A stretch of DNA of 6,658 nucleotides, taken from SGZJ01 sp949372955 (GTDB lineage Bacteria > Bacteroidota > Bacteroidia > Flavobacteriales > Flavobacteriaceae). Both the position numbers and the translations under genes were made by a program. This document shows positions 1-4,733 of this stretch, one piece after another; within the stretch, counting starts at the first letter, position 1, and each line of letters begins with the position of its first letter. The stretch covers positions 1 through 6,658 of the forward strand of contig CASIAX010000024.1 of assembly GCA_949372955.1 (NCBI GenBank), written 5' to 3'. A model generated the notes under the pieces. The model was not told the origin of the DNA and did not search any database. It saw only the letters and a program-made list of their open reading frames with translations.

Positions 1-37
1 ATAAAACGGTTATACTTTTATAAAGTGTAGCCGTTTT
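1..37 (+). repeat. Array repeat, copy A (3' part only)
   Basis: This is the downstream end of the array repeat, cut by the window edge. Positions 1-37 match 3105-3141 of copy D exactly, and the match then continues into the same membrane-protein gene. The conserved core, if present, lies outside the window to the left. Confidence 0.8.
3..37 (+). terminator. Hairpin terminator of repeat copy A
   Basis: A 16-bp stem (3-18 with 22-37) closes on a 3-nt TAT loop and contains two G-U wobbles. The left arm begins with four A and the right arm ends with four T, so it could stop transcription in both directions. The T-run is broken by an A at 38, so it is slightly weaker than the other copies. The promoter box of the next gene follows directly. 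Confidence 0.7.
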
Positions 38-39
38 AT

Positions 40-47
40 TATATTTG
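40..47 (+). promoter_or_regulatory. Bacteroidota-type -7 promoter box (TATATTTG)
   Basis: TATATTTG fits the Bacteroidota -7 consensus TAnnTTTG and ends 3 nt before the ATG at 51. No clear TTTG box is seen about 19 nt upstream. If the box is used, transcription would start at or next to the ATG, giving a leaderless or nearly leaderless mRNA. The same box stands at the same place before the duplicate gene. Confidence 0.45.
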
Positions 48-50
48 AGC

Positions 51-320
51 ATGTCAAAAAGAATTTTTTATCCTCTTTTTTTGTTATTAATTCCTTTAAT
101 TGGAATGACTATCACTGATGAAATTAACTGGAGTCCATTTGATTTCATTATTATGGGTTCTCTACTAATCTTCCTTAGTATTGGAATTAATTTTGCGAGT
201 AATCGTGCAAAGAATTTAAAAAATCGAGTCCTATACATTGGAATATTGGTTATAATATTTATGTTAATATGGGCAGAGTTGGCAGTAGGTCTTTTTGGAA
301 CTCCTTTTGCAGGTAGTTAA
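51..320 (+). CDS. Small three-helix membrane protein, copy 1
   Basis: The protein has 89 residues and three predicted membrane segments (about 4-21, 30-48 and 60-82). An acidic stretch with the motif TDEINWSPFDF (22-32) lies before helix 2, and a basic loop (51-59, RAKNLKNR) lies between helices 2 and 3. From memory it resembles a widespread family of small bacterial membrane proteins of unknown function with a D-E-x-N-W...DF motif; no function can be assigned. ATG at 51 was preferred to a TTG at 45, which lies inside the putative promoter box. There is no Shine-Dalgarno sequence, which is common in this phylum. It is the only gene between repeat copies A and B. A near-identical copy lies at 3155-3424: three base changes, giving A49V and A53T. 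Confidence 0.85.
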   Translation: MSKRIFYPLFLLLIPLIGMTITDEINWSPFDFIIMGSLLIFLSIGINFASNRAKNLKNRVLYIGILVIIFMLIWAELAVGLFGTPFAGS

Positions 321-432
321 GTAAACAATCGCTTCAGTTTTGCAGCAGCTTTGAATAATAGGGTGAGGGGGAATCAAAATCATATTAGTTCAACTTTTCA
401 TAATAAGAGTCATTATGTGATGAGTGTCGATT
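321..432. other. Noncoding tail of the duplicated membrane-protein unit
   Basis: No gene is visible here. The segment is retained almost unchanged after the second copy (3425-3534), with a few substitutions and a 1-base indel near 340. It contains a 6-bp perfect inverted repeat (CATAAT at 399-404, ATTATG at 412-417) that is identical in both copies. It may be 3' UTR; its conservation probably just reflects recent duplication. Confidence 0.5.
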
Positions 433-527
433 AAGTCTTTTGGAGTTAGACTTATGTTCGATATTTCAATAGAGTTATCTACTAAAACAATAAAACGGTT
501 ATACTATTATAGTATAGCCGTTTTTTT
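433..527 (+). repeat. Array repeat, copy B
   Basis: This is a full copy: a variable lead-in (AAGTCTTTTGGAGTTAGACTT, with AAGTCT and AGACTT forming a perfect inverted repeat), the core from GTTCGATATTTC (456-467) to ATCTACTAA, and a hairpin terminator. It lies 3' of the first membrane-protein gene. From ATG 454 it reads as a 25-codon frame beginning MFDISIELSTK and ending at 531. The core is identical to copies C, D and E. Confidence 0.9.
492..527 (+). terminator. Hairpin terminator of repeat copy B
   Basis: A 15-bp stem (492-506 with 510-524, one G-U wobble) with a 3-nt loop is followed by a seven-T run (521-527). This is a classic intrinsic terminator. The A-run at the base of the left arm also makes it a possible terminator for the minus strand. 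Confidence 0.85.
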
Positions 528-543
528 ATAAAAACATATTTTT

Positions 544-561
544 TGTAAATAAAACCTTACA
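544..561. promoter_or_regulatory. Putative operator O1 of the Xre/membrane protein operon
   Basis: This is an inverted repeat TGTAA-N8-TTACA. It sits in a 24-bp stretch (541-564) that recurs with 20 of 24 identities at 582-605, exactly 41 bp downstream, about four helical turns. Xre-family regulators usually bind such dyads and often repress their own operon, so the HTH protein encoded at 993-1193 is the natural candidate ligand. That link is inferred. Confidence 0.5.
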
Positions 562-578
562 TTATAATTTATTTTGAC

Positions 579-586
579 TACTTTTG
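579..586 (+). promoter_or_regulatory. Bacteroidota-type -7 promoter box (TACTTTTG)
   Basis: TACTTTTG matches TAnnTTTG and lies 23 bp before the ATG at 610, a sensible leader length. No good -33 TTTG is seen at the expected distance. The second putative operator begins inside the box (585), so a bound regulator would block transcription start. Confidence 0.5.
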
Positions 587-602
587 TAAAGTAAACATTA
601 CA
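585..602. promoter_or_regulatory. Putative operator O2 of the Xre/membrane protein operon
   Basis: This is the second copy of the TGTAA-N8-TTACA dyad, overlapping the end of the -7 box and the expected start of transcription. Together with the copy at 544-561 it brackets the promoter, an arrangement typical of autoregulated repressor operons. Confidence 0.5.
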
Positions 603-609
603 TAAAAAG

Positions 610-996
610 ATGAAAGAACAAAAAAAGCAAACAAAAATTTTACTTGGATGGTTATTTGCTTGGGTAGTAAGTACTGCAATTTTATCAGCGGGAGTAAACA
701 ATTTATGGGATAACGTATTAATTACCAAAATAGGATTATTTATAAATCTTGCTATTGGGGTTGGTATGATTATCGCAAATAAAAATTTATTTAAGCATTA
801 TGATGAATTACAAAAGAAAATTCACTTTGAATCAATGGCCCTTACATTAGGGTTAACTGTAGTTGTTGGTCTTGTGTATGAGATTTCGTTTGATTTTGGA
901 GTTATTAATTCGGAACCTGAGTTTGAATATTTAGTGTTTTTCATTTGCTTTTCATACATGACTTCTATTATCGTTAATTCATTAAGATTTAAATGA
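610..996 (+). CDS. Four-helix membrane protein paired with an Xre regulator
   Basis: The 128-residue protein has four predicted membrane segments (about 10-28, 36-56, 75-93 and 105-124). A short loop with the motif YDELQKKIHFE (64-74) sits before helix 3. Small membrane proteins with a DELQ-K-I motif next to a tiny Xre regulator are a recurrent pair in bacteria; their biochemical role is not known to me. The stop overlaps the start of the HTH gene in an ATGA junction (993-996), so the two are almost certainly translationally coupled. Start ATG 610 follows a plausible -7 box and has no strong Shine-Dalgarno. It may be a membrane partner that senses a signal or holds the regulator, but this is only inference from the pairing. 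Confidence 0.85.
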   Translation: MKEQKKQTKILLGWLFAWVVSTAILSAGVNNLWDNVLITKIGLFINLAIGVGMIIANKNLFKHYDELQKKIHFESMALTLGLTVVVGLVYEISFDFGVINSEPEFEYLVFFICFSYMTSIIVNSLRFK

Positions 997-1193
997 AAAA
1001 TAGAGTAAGAGAATTAAGGAAAAATCAAAAATTGACACAAGAAGAATTAGCCAACTTAATTGGTATTTCACGTCAAGCGATAAATGCGATTGAAAAAGAA
1101 AAATTTGATCCAAGTTTACCCACAGCATTTAAGATGTCAAAGTTATTTGAGATAGCTATTGAGGAACTCTTCTTTTATGAGGGATCTAAATAA
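993..1193 (+). CDS. Xre/Cro-C1 family transcriptional regulator
   Basis: This 66-residue protein is almost entirely one Cro/C1-type helix-turn-helix domain (about residues 4-59). The signature is clear: RELRKNQKLTQEELANLIG, then the recognition helix SRQAINAIEKEK, then DPSLPTAFKMSKLF and an acidic end IEELFF. This matches the short single-domain class in which SRQ-x-I-x-x-I-E and DPSL-P are hallmarks. It acts as a DNA-binding regulator, probably a dimer. The TGTAA-N8-TTACA sites at 544-561 and 585-602 are its likely autoregulatory targets (inferred). The ATG overlaps the stop of the membrane-protein gene by 4 bp. Repeat copy C and its terminator follow. Confidence 0.93.
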   Translation: MKNRVRELRKNQKLTQEELANLIGISRQAINAIEKEKFDPSLPTAFKMSKLFEIAIEELFFYEGSK

Positions 1194-1219
1194 TTAATTG
1201 AATTGATTTATTAACTTCC

Positions 1220-1316
1220 AAGAATTCTACTGGTGTAAAACTAATGTTCGATATTTCAATAGAGTTATCTACTAAAACAATAAAACGGTTATACTATTAT
1301 AGTGTAGCCGTTTTTT
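1220..1316 (+). repeat. Array repeat, copy C
   Basis: Full copy with a diverged lead-in (AAGAATTCTACTGGTGTAAAACTA), then the invariant core and terminator. The short frame from ATG 1244 runs to 1318, again beginning MFDISIELSTK. It lies between two convergent genes: the Xre operon ends to the left and the minus-strand FG-GAP gene ends to the right. Confidence 0.9.
1282..1316. terminator. Bidirectional hairpin terminator of repeat copy C
   Basis: A 15-bp stem (1282-1296 with 1300-1314, two G-U wobbles) is followed by six T on the plus strand. On the minus strand the hairpin is followed by TTTT-A-TTG-TTTT. It sits between the convergent genes at 993-1193 and 1354-2994 and can plausibly end both transcripts. 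Confidence 0.8.
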
Positions 1317-1353
1317 AATTAAATAAGACTCCTGAAAAAAATGAACATACTTT

Positions 1354-2994
1354 TCAATTCTTTACAATCTTAAAAGTGAGTTTTTTATTATTTGATTTGT
1401 CTACTGCTTTAACAATATAGGTAGCGCTAGAAAGATGTTCTATATTGATAAAGTTGCCTGTAAGTGCCATTAGCTTATTTCCTATCATATCATATAACTC
1501 TATGTCGTATTCTTTATCGCTATTTAGCTTTAAAAAAGACGATGAAGGGTTGGGGTAAATTGTAAGAACTGAATTTCTCGGCGTGTCATAGGATAAATTT
1601 GAATAATTTAGATCAATTTCAATATCAATCATATCTATCTCTAAATTACCATTATTATTCTGAGAAGTATTTTGACTTCCTAAAAAACATAACTTATCGT
1701 CTCGCATAAAAGGGTTAATTACACTAGGTGAATAATTTTCCATTTCAAATCTTAATTCTTCTGAATTATAAAAATCGAATGTTCCGGCCCCATTTCCAAG
1801 CCAAATACTTTTATTTAAAGTAATAGCTCTTTGTATTTCATCCCAATAAGTGTCAGGATTACCAGATAAATCTCCTGAAAAGTAGTCTGTACCTCCATTT
1901 GTTCTTAATACAATATCTAAATTTCCGTCTTGATTGGCATCTAAAACAACAAATTCTCTAAACCTGAGTTCGTCAAAGGGAAAGACATTATTGTATGATA
2001 AATTAAAACCACCTATTCCATCACTAAGCCACACTTCAAAGGAATTAAAACTAAGATCTCCATCATCATTTCCATCACCATCAATATCGCCAGCGAAAAA
2101 CTCTCTTGCAACAGAAATGTCTTTTATTCCATCATTGTTAAAATCTTGAGATATAATACTGGTTGCACCCAAAACTTGCTGGCCGAAATCATCAATTTGA
2201 TCTGACCTAAATTCCAATTGGTAAGATTGTGTGTTTTCGTCATAAGAGTATACTTCAATTCTATTTGCATCATCATTCCAGCCTGAACTTGATCCACCAT
2301 ATGAAGCCGTAATAATTTCATTTCTGTCATCACCTAAAACGTTGTCAATATCAATTGTAAAAGGCATATCATTTTCAGGTGTCCAAAAGTCATTATTTCG
2401 GGTAAAAGTTCCATCATTATTTTGAATAAAGATTCCATATGTATACCAAGTAACACCATCTGCTGATGTGCTGGGAACCCCAGCAAAATCAATTAGGTCA
2501 TCATTGTTCAAATCTCCCATAGATACGCCGTGGAAGTACCCCATTTCATTATCATCATTGACTTTAGTCCAATCAATTCCGCTTGAGGTTATTTTCCCCC
2601 ACCAAATATTCCCAAGCCAAGGCTGATTTCCATGTTCTCCACTATCACCAATAACAAATTCATTCTCATTTATAATTTTAATATTTCGGGCAGCTTTCAT
2701 TAAAACCTGATCATAGATTTGATGTAAATTCCATTCTCCGTTATTTTTTTTCATCAAGATAGTTGGTGCAGGAGGACCTTCAGATGGAATAGTGCCAGGG
2801 AGTAATAAAAAATCATCCCCATCAACGTTAAAATGTAAGTCAGCAGCAACATTCAAGAAAGTTACTTCAAGATTGTTTAAGTCGAGTTCAGTATTTCCCT
2901 CAAAAACTATTTGGTTAGTTGAAATACTTCCCAATTCACCAGTCTGTGAGTAAGTGAATAAAGGAATGACCATTAGAAAAATAAGTGTTCTCAT
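1354..2994 (-). CDS. Secreted FG-GAP repeat protein with T9SS sorting domain
   Basis: The 546-residue protein starts with a signal peptide (MRTLIFLMVIPLFTYS, with Gln17 as the likely new N-terminus). Its middle carries FG-GAP/VCBS-type beta-propeller repeats with calcium-loop motifs: DLNNDDLID (161-169), DFNNDGIKD (284-292), DIDGDGNDDGD (303-313) and DANQDGNLD (352-360). The last ~70 residues form a type A T9SS sorting domain: the YPNP motif at 480-483, then the beta-rich LYDMIGNKL and a conserved lysine-rich end. It should be exported by Sec, cross the outer membrane through T9SS and be attached or released at the surface. Ligand or adhesion target is unknown; no catalytic domain is visible. 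ATG 2994 was chosen over TTG 3021 because the latter overlaps the promoter box and would place nine residues before the signal peptide. It is the only minus-strand gene in the array. Confidence 0.9.
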   Translation of the reverse strand: MRTLIFLMVIPLFTYSQTGELGSISTNQIVFEGNTELDLNNLEVTFLNVAADLHFNVDGDDFLLLPGTIPSEGPPAPTILMKKNNGEWNLHQIYDQVLMKAARNIKIINENEFVIGDSGEHGNQPWLGNIWWGKITSSGIDWTKVNDDNEMGYFHGVSMGDLNNDDLIDFAGVPSTSADGVTWYTYGIFIQNNDGTFTRNNDFWTPENDMPFTIDIDNVLGDDRNEIITASYGGSSSGWNDDANRIEVYSYDENTQSYQLEFRSDQIDDFGQQVLGATSIISQDFNNDGIKDISVAREFFAGDIDGDGNDDGDLSFNSFEVWLSDGIGGFNLSYNNVFPFDELRFREFVVLDANQDGNLDIVLRTNGGTDYFSGDLSGNPDTYWDEIQRAITLNKSIWLGNGAGTFDFYNSEELRFEMENYSPSVINPFMRDDKLCFLGSQNTSQNNNGNLEIDMIDIEIDLNYSNLSYDTPRNSVLTIYPNPSSSFLKLNSDKEYDIELYDMIGNKLMALTGNFINIEHLSSATYIVKAVDKSNNKKLTFKIVKN

Positions 2995-3009
2995 ATGTGA
3001 TATTTTATT

Positions 3010-3017
3010 CAAATATA
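3010..3017 (-). promoter_or_regulatory. -7 promoter box for the FG-GAP gene (TATATTTG, minus strand)
   Basis: Read on the minus strand, TATATTTG lies 15 nt before the ATG at 2994 and fits the TAnnTTTG consensus. A convincing -33 box is not seen. Its place supports the start at 2994. It lies just inside the unit, 28 bp from the edge of repeat copy D. Confidence 0.45.
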
Positions 3018-3044
3018 ACAAACTTTATACTTTCTATAATACTT

Positions 3045-3144
3045 AAGAAATCTCTTAGTGTAAAACTTAAGTTCGATATTTCAATAGAGTTATCTACTAA
3101 AACAATAAAACGGTTATACTTTTATAAAGTGTAGCCGTTTTTTT
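3045..3144 (+). repeat. Array repeat, copy D
   Basis: Full copy. Its lead-in (AAGAAATCTCTTAGTGTAAA) is closest to copy F, while its terminator matches copy A with the ACTTTTATAAAGT loop. The ATG seen before the core in the other copies is AAG here, so the short frame is open but has no ATG start. It lies between the divergent starts of the FG-GAP gene and the second small membrane-protein gene. Confidence 0.9.
3107..3144 (+). terminator. Hairpin terminator of repeat copy D
   Basis: A 16-bp stem (3107-3122 with 3126-3141, two G-U wobbles) with a TAT loop is followed by a seven-T run (3138-3144). The last T is the first base of the next gene's -7 box, so terminator and promoter abut. Confidence 0.8.
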
Positions 3145-3151
3145 ATATTTG
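3144..3151 (+). promoter_or_regulatory. -7 promoter box (TATATTTG) of membrane protein copy 2
   Basis: Same box and spacing as at 40-47: it ends 3 nt before the ATG at 3155, implying a leaderless or nearly leaderless transcript if used. Confidence 0.45.
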
Positions 3152-3154
3152 AGC

Positions 3155-3424
3155 ATGTCAAAAAGAATTTTTTATCCTCTTTTTTTGTTATTAATTCCTT
3201 TAATTGGAATGACTATCACTGATGAAATTAACTGGAGTCCATTTGATTTCATTATTATGGGTTCTCTACTAATTTTCCTTAGTATTGGAATTAATTTTGT
3301 GAGTAATCGTACAAAGAATTTAAAAAATCGAGTCCTATACATTGGAATATTGGTTATAATATTTATGTTAATATGGGCAGAGTTGGCAGTAGGTCTTTTT
3401 GGAACTCCTTTTGCAGGTAGTTAA
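3155..3424 (+). CDS. Small three-helix membrane protein, copy 2
   Basis: This is the duplicate of the gene at 51-320: 89 residues with the same three membrane segments and the TDEINWSPFDF motif. Only three bases differ over 270 (one silent, two giving Val49 for Ala and Thr53 for Ala). The promoter box, the noncoding tail and the repeat at its 3' end are duplicated too, so the copied unit runs repeat to repeat. Intact reading frames in both copies suggest that both are still functional or that the duplication is recent. Function unknown. ATG 3155 was preferred to TTG 3149 for the same reason as in copy 1. Confidence 0.85.
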   Translation: MSKRIFYPLFLLLIPLIGMTITDEINWSPFDFIIMGSLLIFLSIGINFVSNRTKNLKNRVLYIGILVIIFMLIWAELAVGLFGTPFAGS

Positions 3425-3534
3425 GTAAACAATCGCTTCAGTTTGTGCTGCAGCTTTGAATAATAGGGTGAGGGGAAATCAAAATCATATTAGTTCAACT
3501 TTTCATAATAAGAGTCATTATGTGATGAGTGTCA
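3425..3534. other. Noncoding tail of duplicated unit, copy 2
   Basis: Counterpart of 321-432, with no gene. It differs by a rearranged GTTTGTGCTGCAG versus GTTTTGCAGCAG stretch near 3442 and a few point changes. Confidence 0.5.
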
Positions 3535-3633
3535 ATTAAGTCTCTTGGAGTAAGACTGATGTTCGATATTTCAATAGAGTTATCTACTAAAACAATAAAA
3601 CGGTTATACTATTATAAGTGTAACCGTTTTTTT
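3535..3633 (+). repeat. Array repeat, copy E
   Basis: Full copy after membrane protein copy 2. The lead-in (AAGTCTCTTGGAGTAAGACTG) is closest to copy B, as expected from the unit duplication. The core is unchanged. The short frame from ATG 3559 (MFDISIELSTK) runs past the terminator to 3648 because of a 1-base insertion in the hairpin loop. Confidence 0.9.
3597..3633 (+). terminator. Hairpin terminator of repeat copy E
   Basis: A 14-bp stem (3597-3610 with 3617-3630) is followed by seven T (3627-3633). The right arm reads GTGTAACC where copy B has GTATAGCC. Both arms still pair with the unchanged left arm, with the single wobble moved to another position. Confidence 0.85.
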
Positions 3634-3688
3634 ATTTATGCACAATAATAAAAAGAAGTCGTCGTTTTAAAAAAAAGAATAGAATCCG

Positions 3689-4576
3689 ATGAAAAAATCA
3701 ATTTTACTATTTACTATCTTACTAACGATCCTTAGTAGTTGTAAAGAAGATGATAATAAAAATCCAGAGGAATGTTACTCAAATAATAATGCACAGTCCA
3801 TAGTTCACGATGGTGTCAATAGAGAATATGTTTTATACATACCTAATTCATATGATGGAACATCTTCTGTTCCACTAATGCTTAATTTTCATGGGTTTGG
3901 TGGTAGTGCAAGTGATTATATGCAAGAAGCAGATATGCGCTCATTGGCAGAAGCTGACACTTTTATTTTAATCTATCCTCAAGGTAGTTGTTTGGATGGT
4001 TTATCTCATTGGAACGCTTGTCCATTAGGAGGAGACAATAAAAGTGATGCTGATGATTTTGGTTTTGTTGAATCCATGATAACTGAGATCTCATCTCAGT
4101 ATAATGTAGATATGGAGAGAATTTATGCTGCAGGATACTCAAACGGTGGCATGATGGCATATGGGCTCGCGAATTATAAAAGCGACTTAATTGCTGCGGT
4201 AGCATCTGTTTCTGGAGTAATGTTAGAATGTACAGGATCTACAAATCATCCTATGCCGGTAGTACATCTTCATGGAACCTCTGATGGTGATCTTCCATAT
4301 AATGGGAACAATGACTGGAACTCTGCACAAAGCACGTTAGACTATTGGATTAATTTTAACAATACTATTATAACCCCAACTGTAAGTAATGACAATAGCG
4401 GAGGAATGTCAATTGAACATTATGTCTATGACCAAGGAGATAGCTCAGTTTCTGTTGAGCATTATAAATTCATAGGAGGAGATCATGTTTGGTTTAGCGC
4501 CACTTATCAAGGTCAGGACGCATCTGAATTGGTTTGGAATTTTGTATCTAGATATGATATTAATGGATTGAGATAA
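3689..4576 (+). CDS. Surface lipoprotein esterase, PHB depolymerase/feruloyl esterase-like
   Basis: This 295-residue alpha/beta hydrolase is of the LpqC/poly(3-hydroxybutyrate) depolymerase-like esterase group. It has a lipoprotein signal peptide with lipobox ILSSC (Cys18) followed by K-E-D-D, which fits the lipoprotein export signal for surface display known in Bacteroidota. Core landmarks are YVLYIPNSYD (47-56), the oxyanion-hole motif HGFGG (68-72), the nucleophile elbow GYSNGG with Ser151, the acid Asp199 in HGTSDG, and the catalytic His266 in GGDHVWF. All triad residues are therefore present. The substrate is unclear: related enzymes cleave hydroxycinnamate or acetyl esters on plant or algal polysaccharides, or short polyesters. 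No carbohydrate-binding module is attached. No clear promoter box is seen in 3634-3688. It is alone between repeat copies E and F. Confidence 0.88.
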   Translation: MKKSILLFTILLTILSSCKEDDNKNPEECYSNNNAQSIVHDGVNREYVLYIPNSYDGTSSVPLMLNFHGFGGSASDYMQEADMRSLAEADTFILIYPQGSCLDGLSHWNACPLGGDNKSDADDFGFVESMITEISSQYNVDMERIYAAGYSNGGMMAYGLANYKSDLIAAVASVSGVMLECTGSTNHPMPVVHLHGTSDGDLPYNGNNDWNSAQSTLDYWINFNNTIITPTVSNDNSGGMSIEHYVYDQGDSSVSVEHYKFIGGDHVWFSATYQGQDASELVWNFVSRYDINGLR

Positions 4577-4648
4577 AGAATAAAGGTCACACTAATGGAT
4601 GTATATCCTTGTCTTTTGATATGGTCTTTGTTATTAAAATTGTTTCTA

Positions 4649-4733
4649 AAGAAATCTTTTGGAGTAAAACTTATGTTCGATATTTCGAACGAGATATCTA
4701 CTAAGAAGTAATCAGAAATGGTTACTCTTTTTT
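4649..4733 (+). repeat. Array repeat, diverged copy F
   Basis: The lead-in and core are conserved (AAGAAATCTTTTGGAGTAAA, then GTTCGATATTTC and ATCTACTAA). The core centre is GAACGAGAT instead of AATAGAGTT, and the terminator has an unrelated sequence. The core here is a near-perfect hairpin: GATATTTC, loop GAAC, then GAGATATC. The frame from ATG 4673 reads MFDISNEISTKK and stops at 4711; it is open back to ATG 4595. This is the last copy before ordinary genes resume. Confidence 0.8.
4707..4733 (+). terminator. Hairpin terminator of repeat copy F
   Basis: A 7-bp stem (AGTAATC 4707-4713 with GGTTACT 4720-4726, one G-U wobble) with a 6-nt loop is followed by C and six T (4728-4733). It is shorter than the other copies and unrelated to them in sequence, but stands in the same place after the core. 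It would end the esterase transcript. Confidence 0.7.

Noticed and set aside
399..417. CATAAT/ATTATG inverted repeat as a terminator
   Set aside because: It is only 6 AT-rich base pairs with no T-run after it; the strong terminator at 492-527 already serves this unit.
454..531. Annotating the repeat's MFDISIELSTK frame as a gene
   Set aside because: It is very short, its end depends on the terminator hairpin, copy D lacks the ATG, and Shine-Dalgarno use is weak in this phylum. It is kept as a finding only.
507..728. Open frame on the minus strand (73 codons) over repeat B and the membrane-protein start
   Set aside because: It overlaps a terminator, a promoter and the start of a clear plus-strand gene, and its sequence has no recognisable domain.
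1934..2333. Open frames on both strands inside the FG-GAP gene (1934-2149 plus, 2124-2333 minus)
   Set aside because: They are shadows of the FG-GAP coding region, with low-complexity content and no independent start signals.
3963..4205. Minus-strand open frame inside the esterase gene
   Set aside because: It is fully covered by the catalytic part of a well-supported esterase and has no start context.
1..4733. A classical integron with attC sites
   Set aside because: No integrase is in the window. A GTTRRRY-like heptamer (GTTAGAC) appears only in copy B; the equivalent bases in other copies are GTAAAAC or GTAAGAC, and no matching RYYYAAC partner is seen. The cassette idea is kept, the attC label is not.
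433..4733. CRISPR array
   Set aside because: Repeats are roughly 490-1,850 bp apart with whole genes between them, and no cas genes are present.
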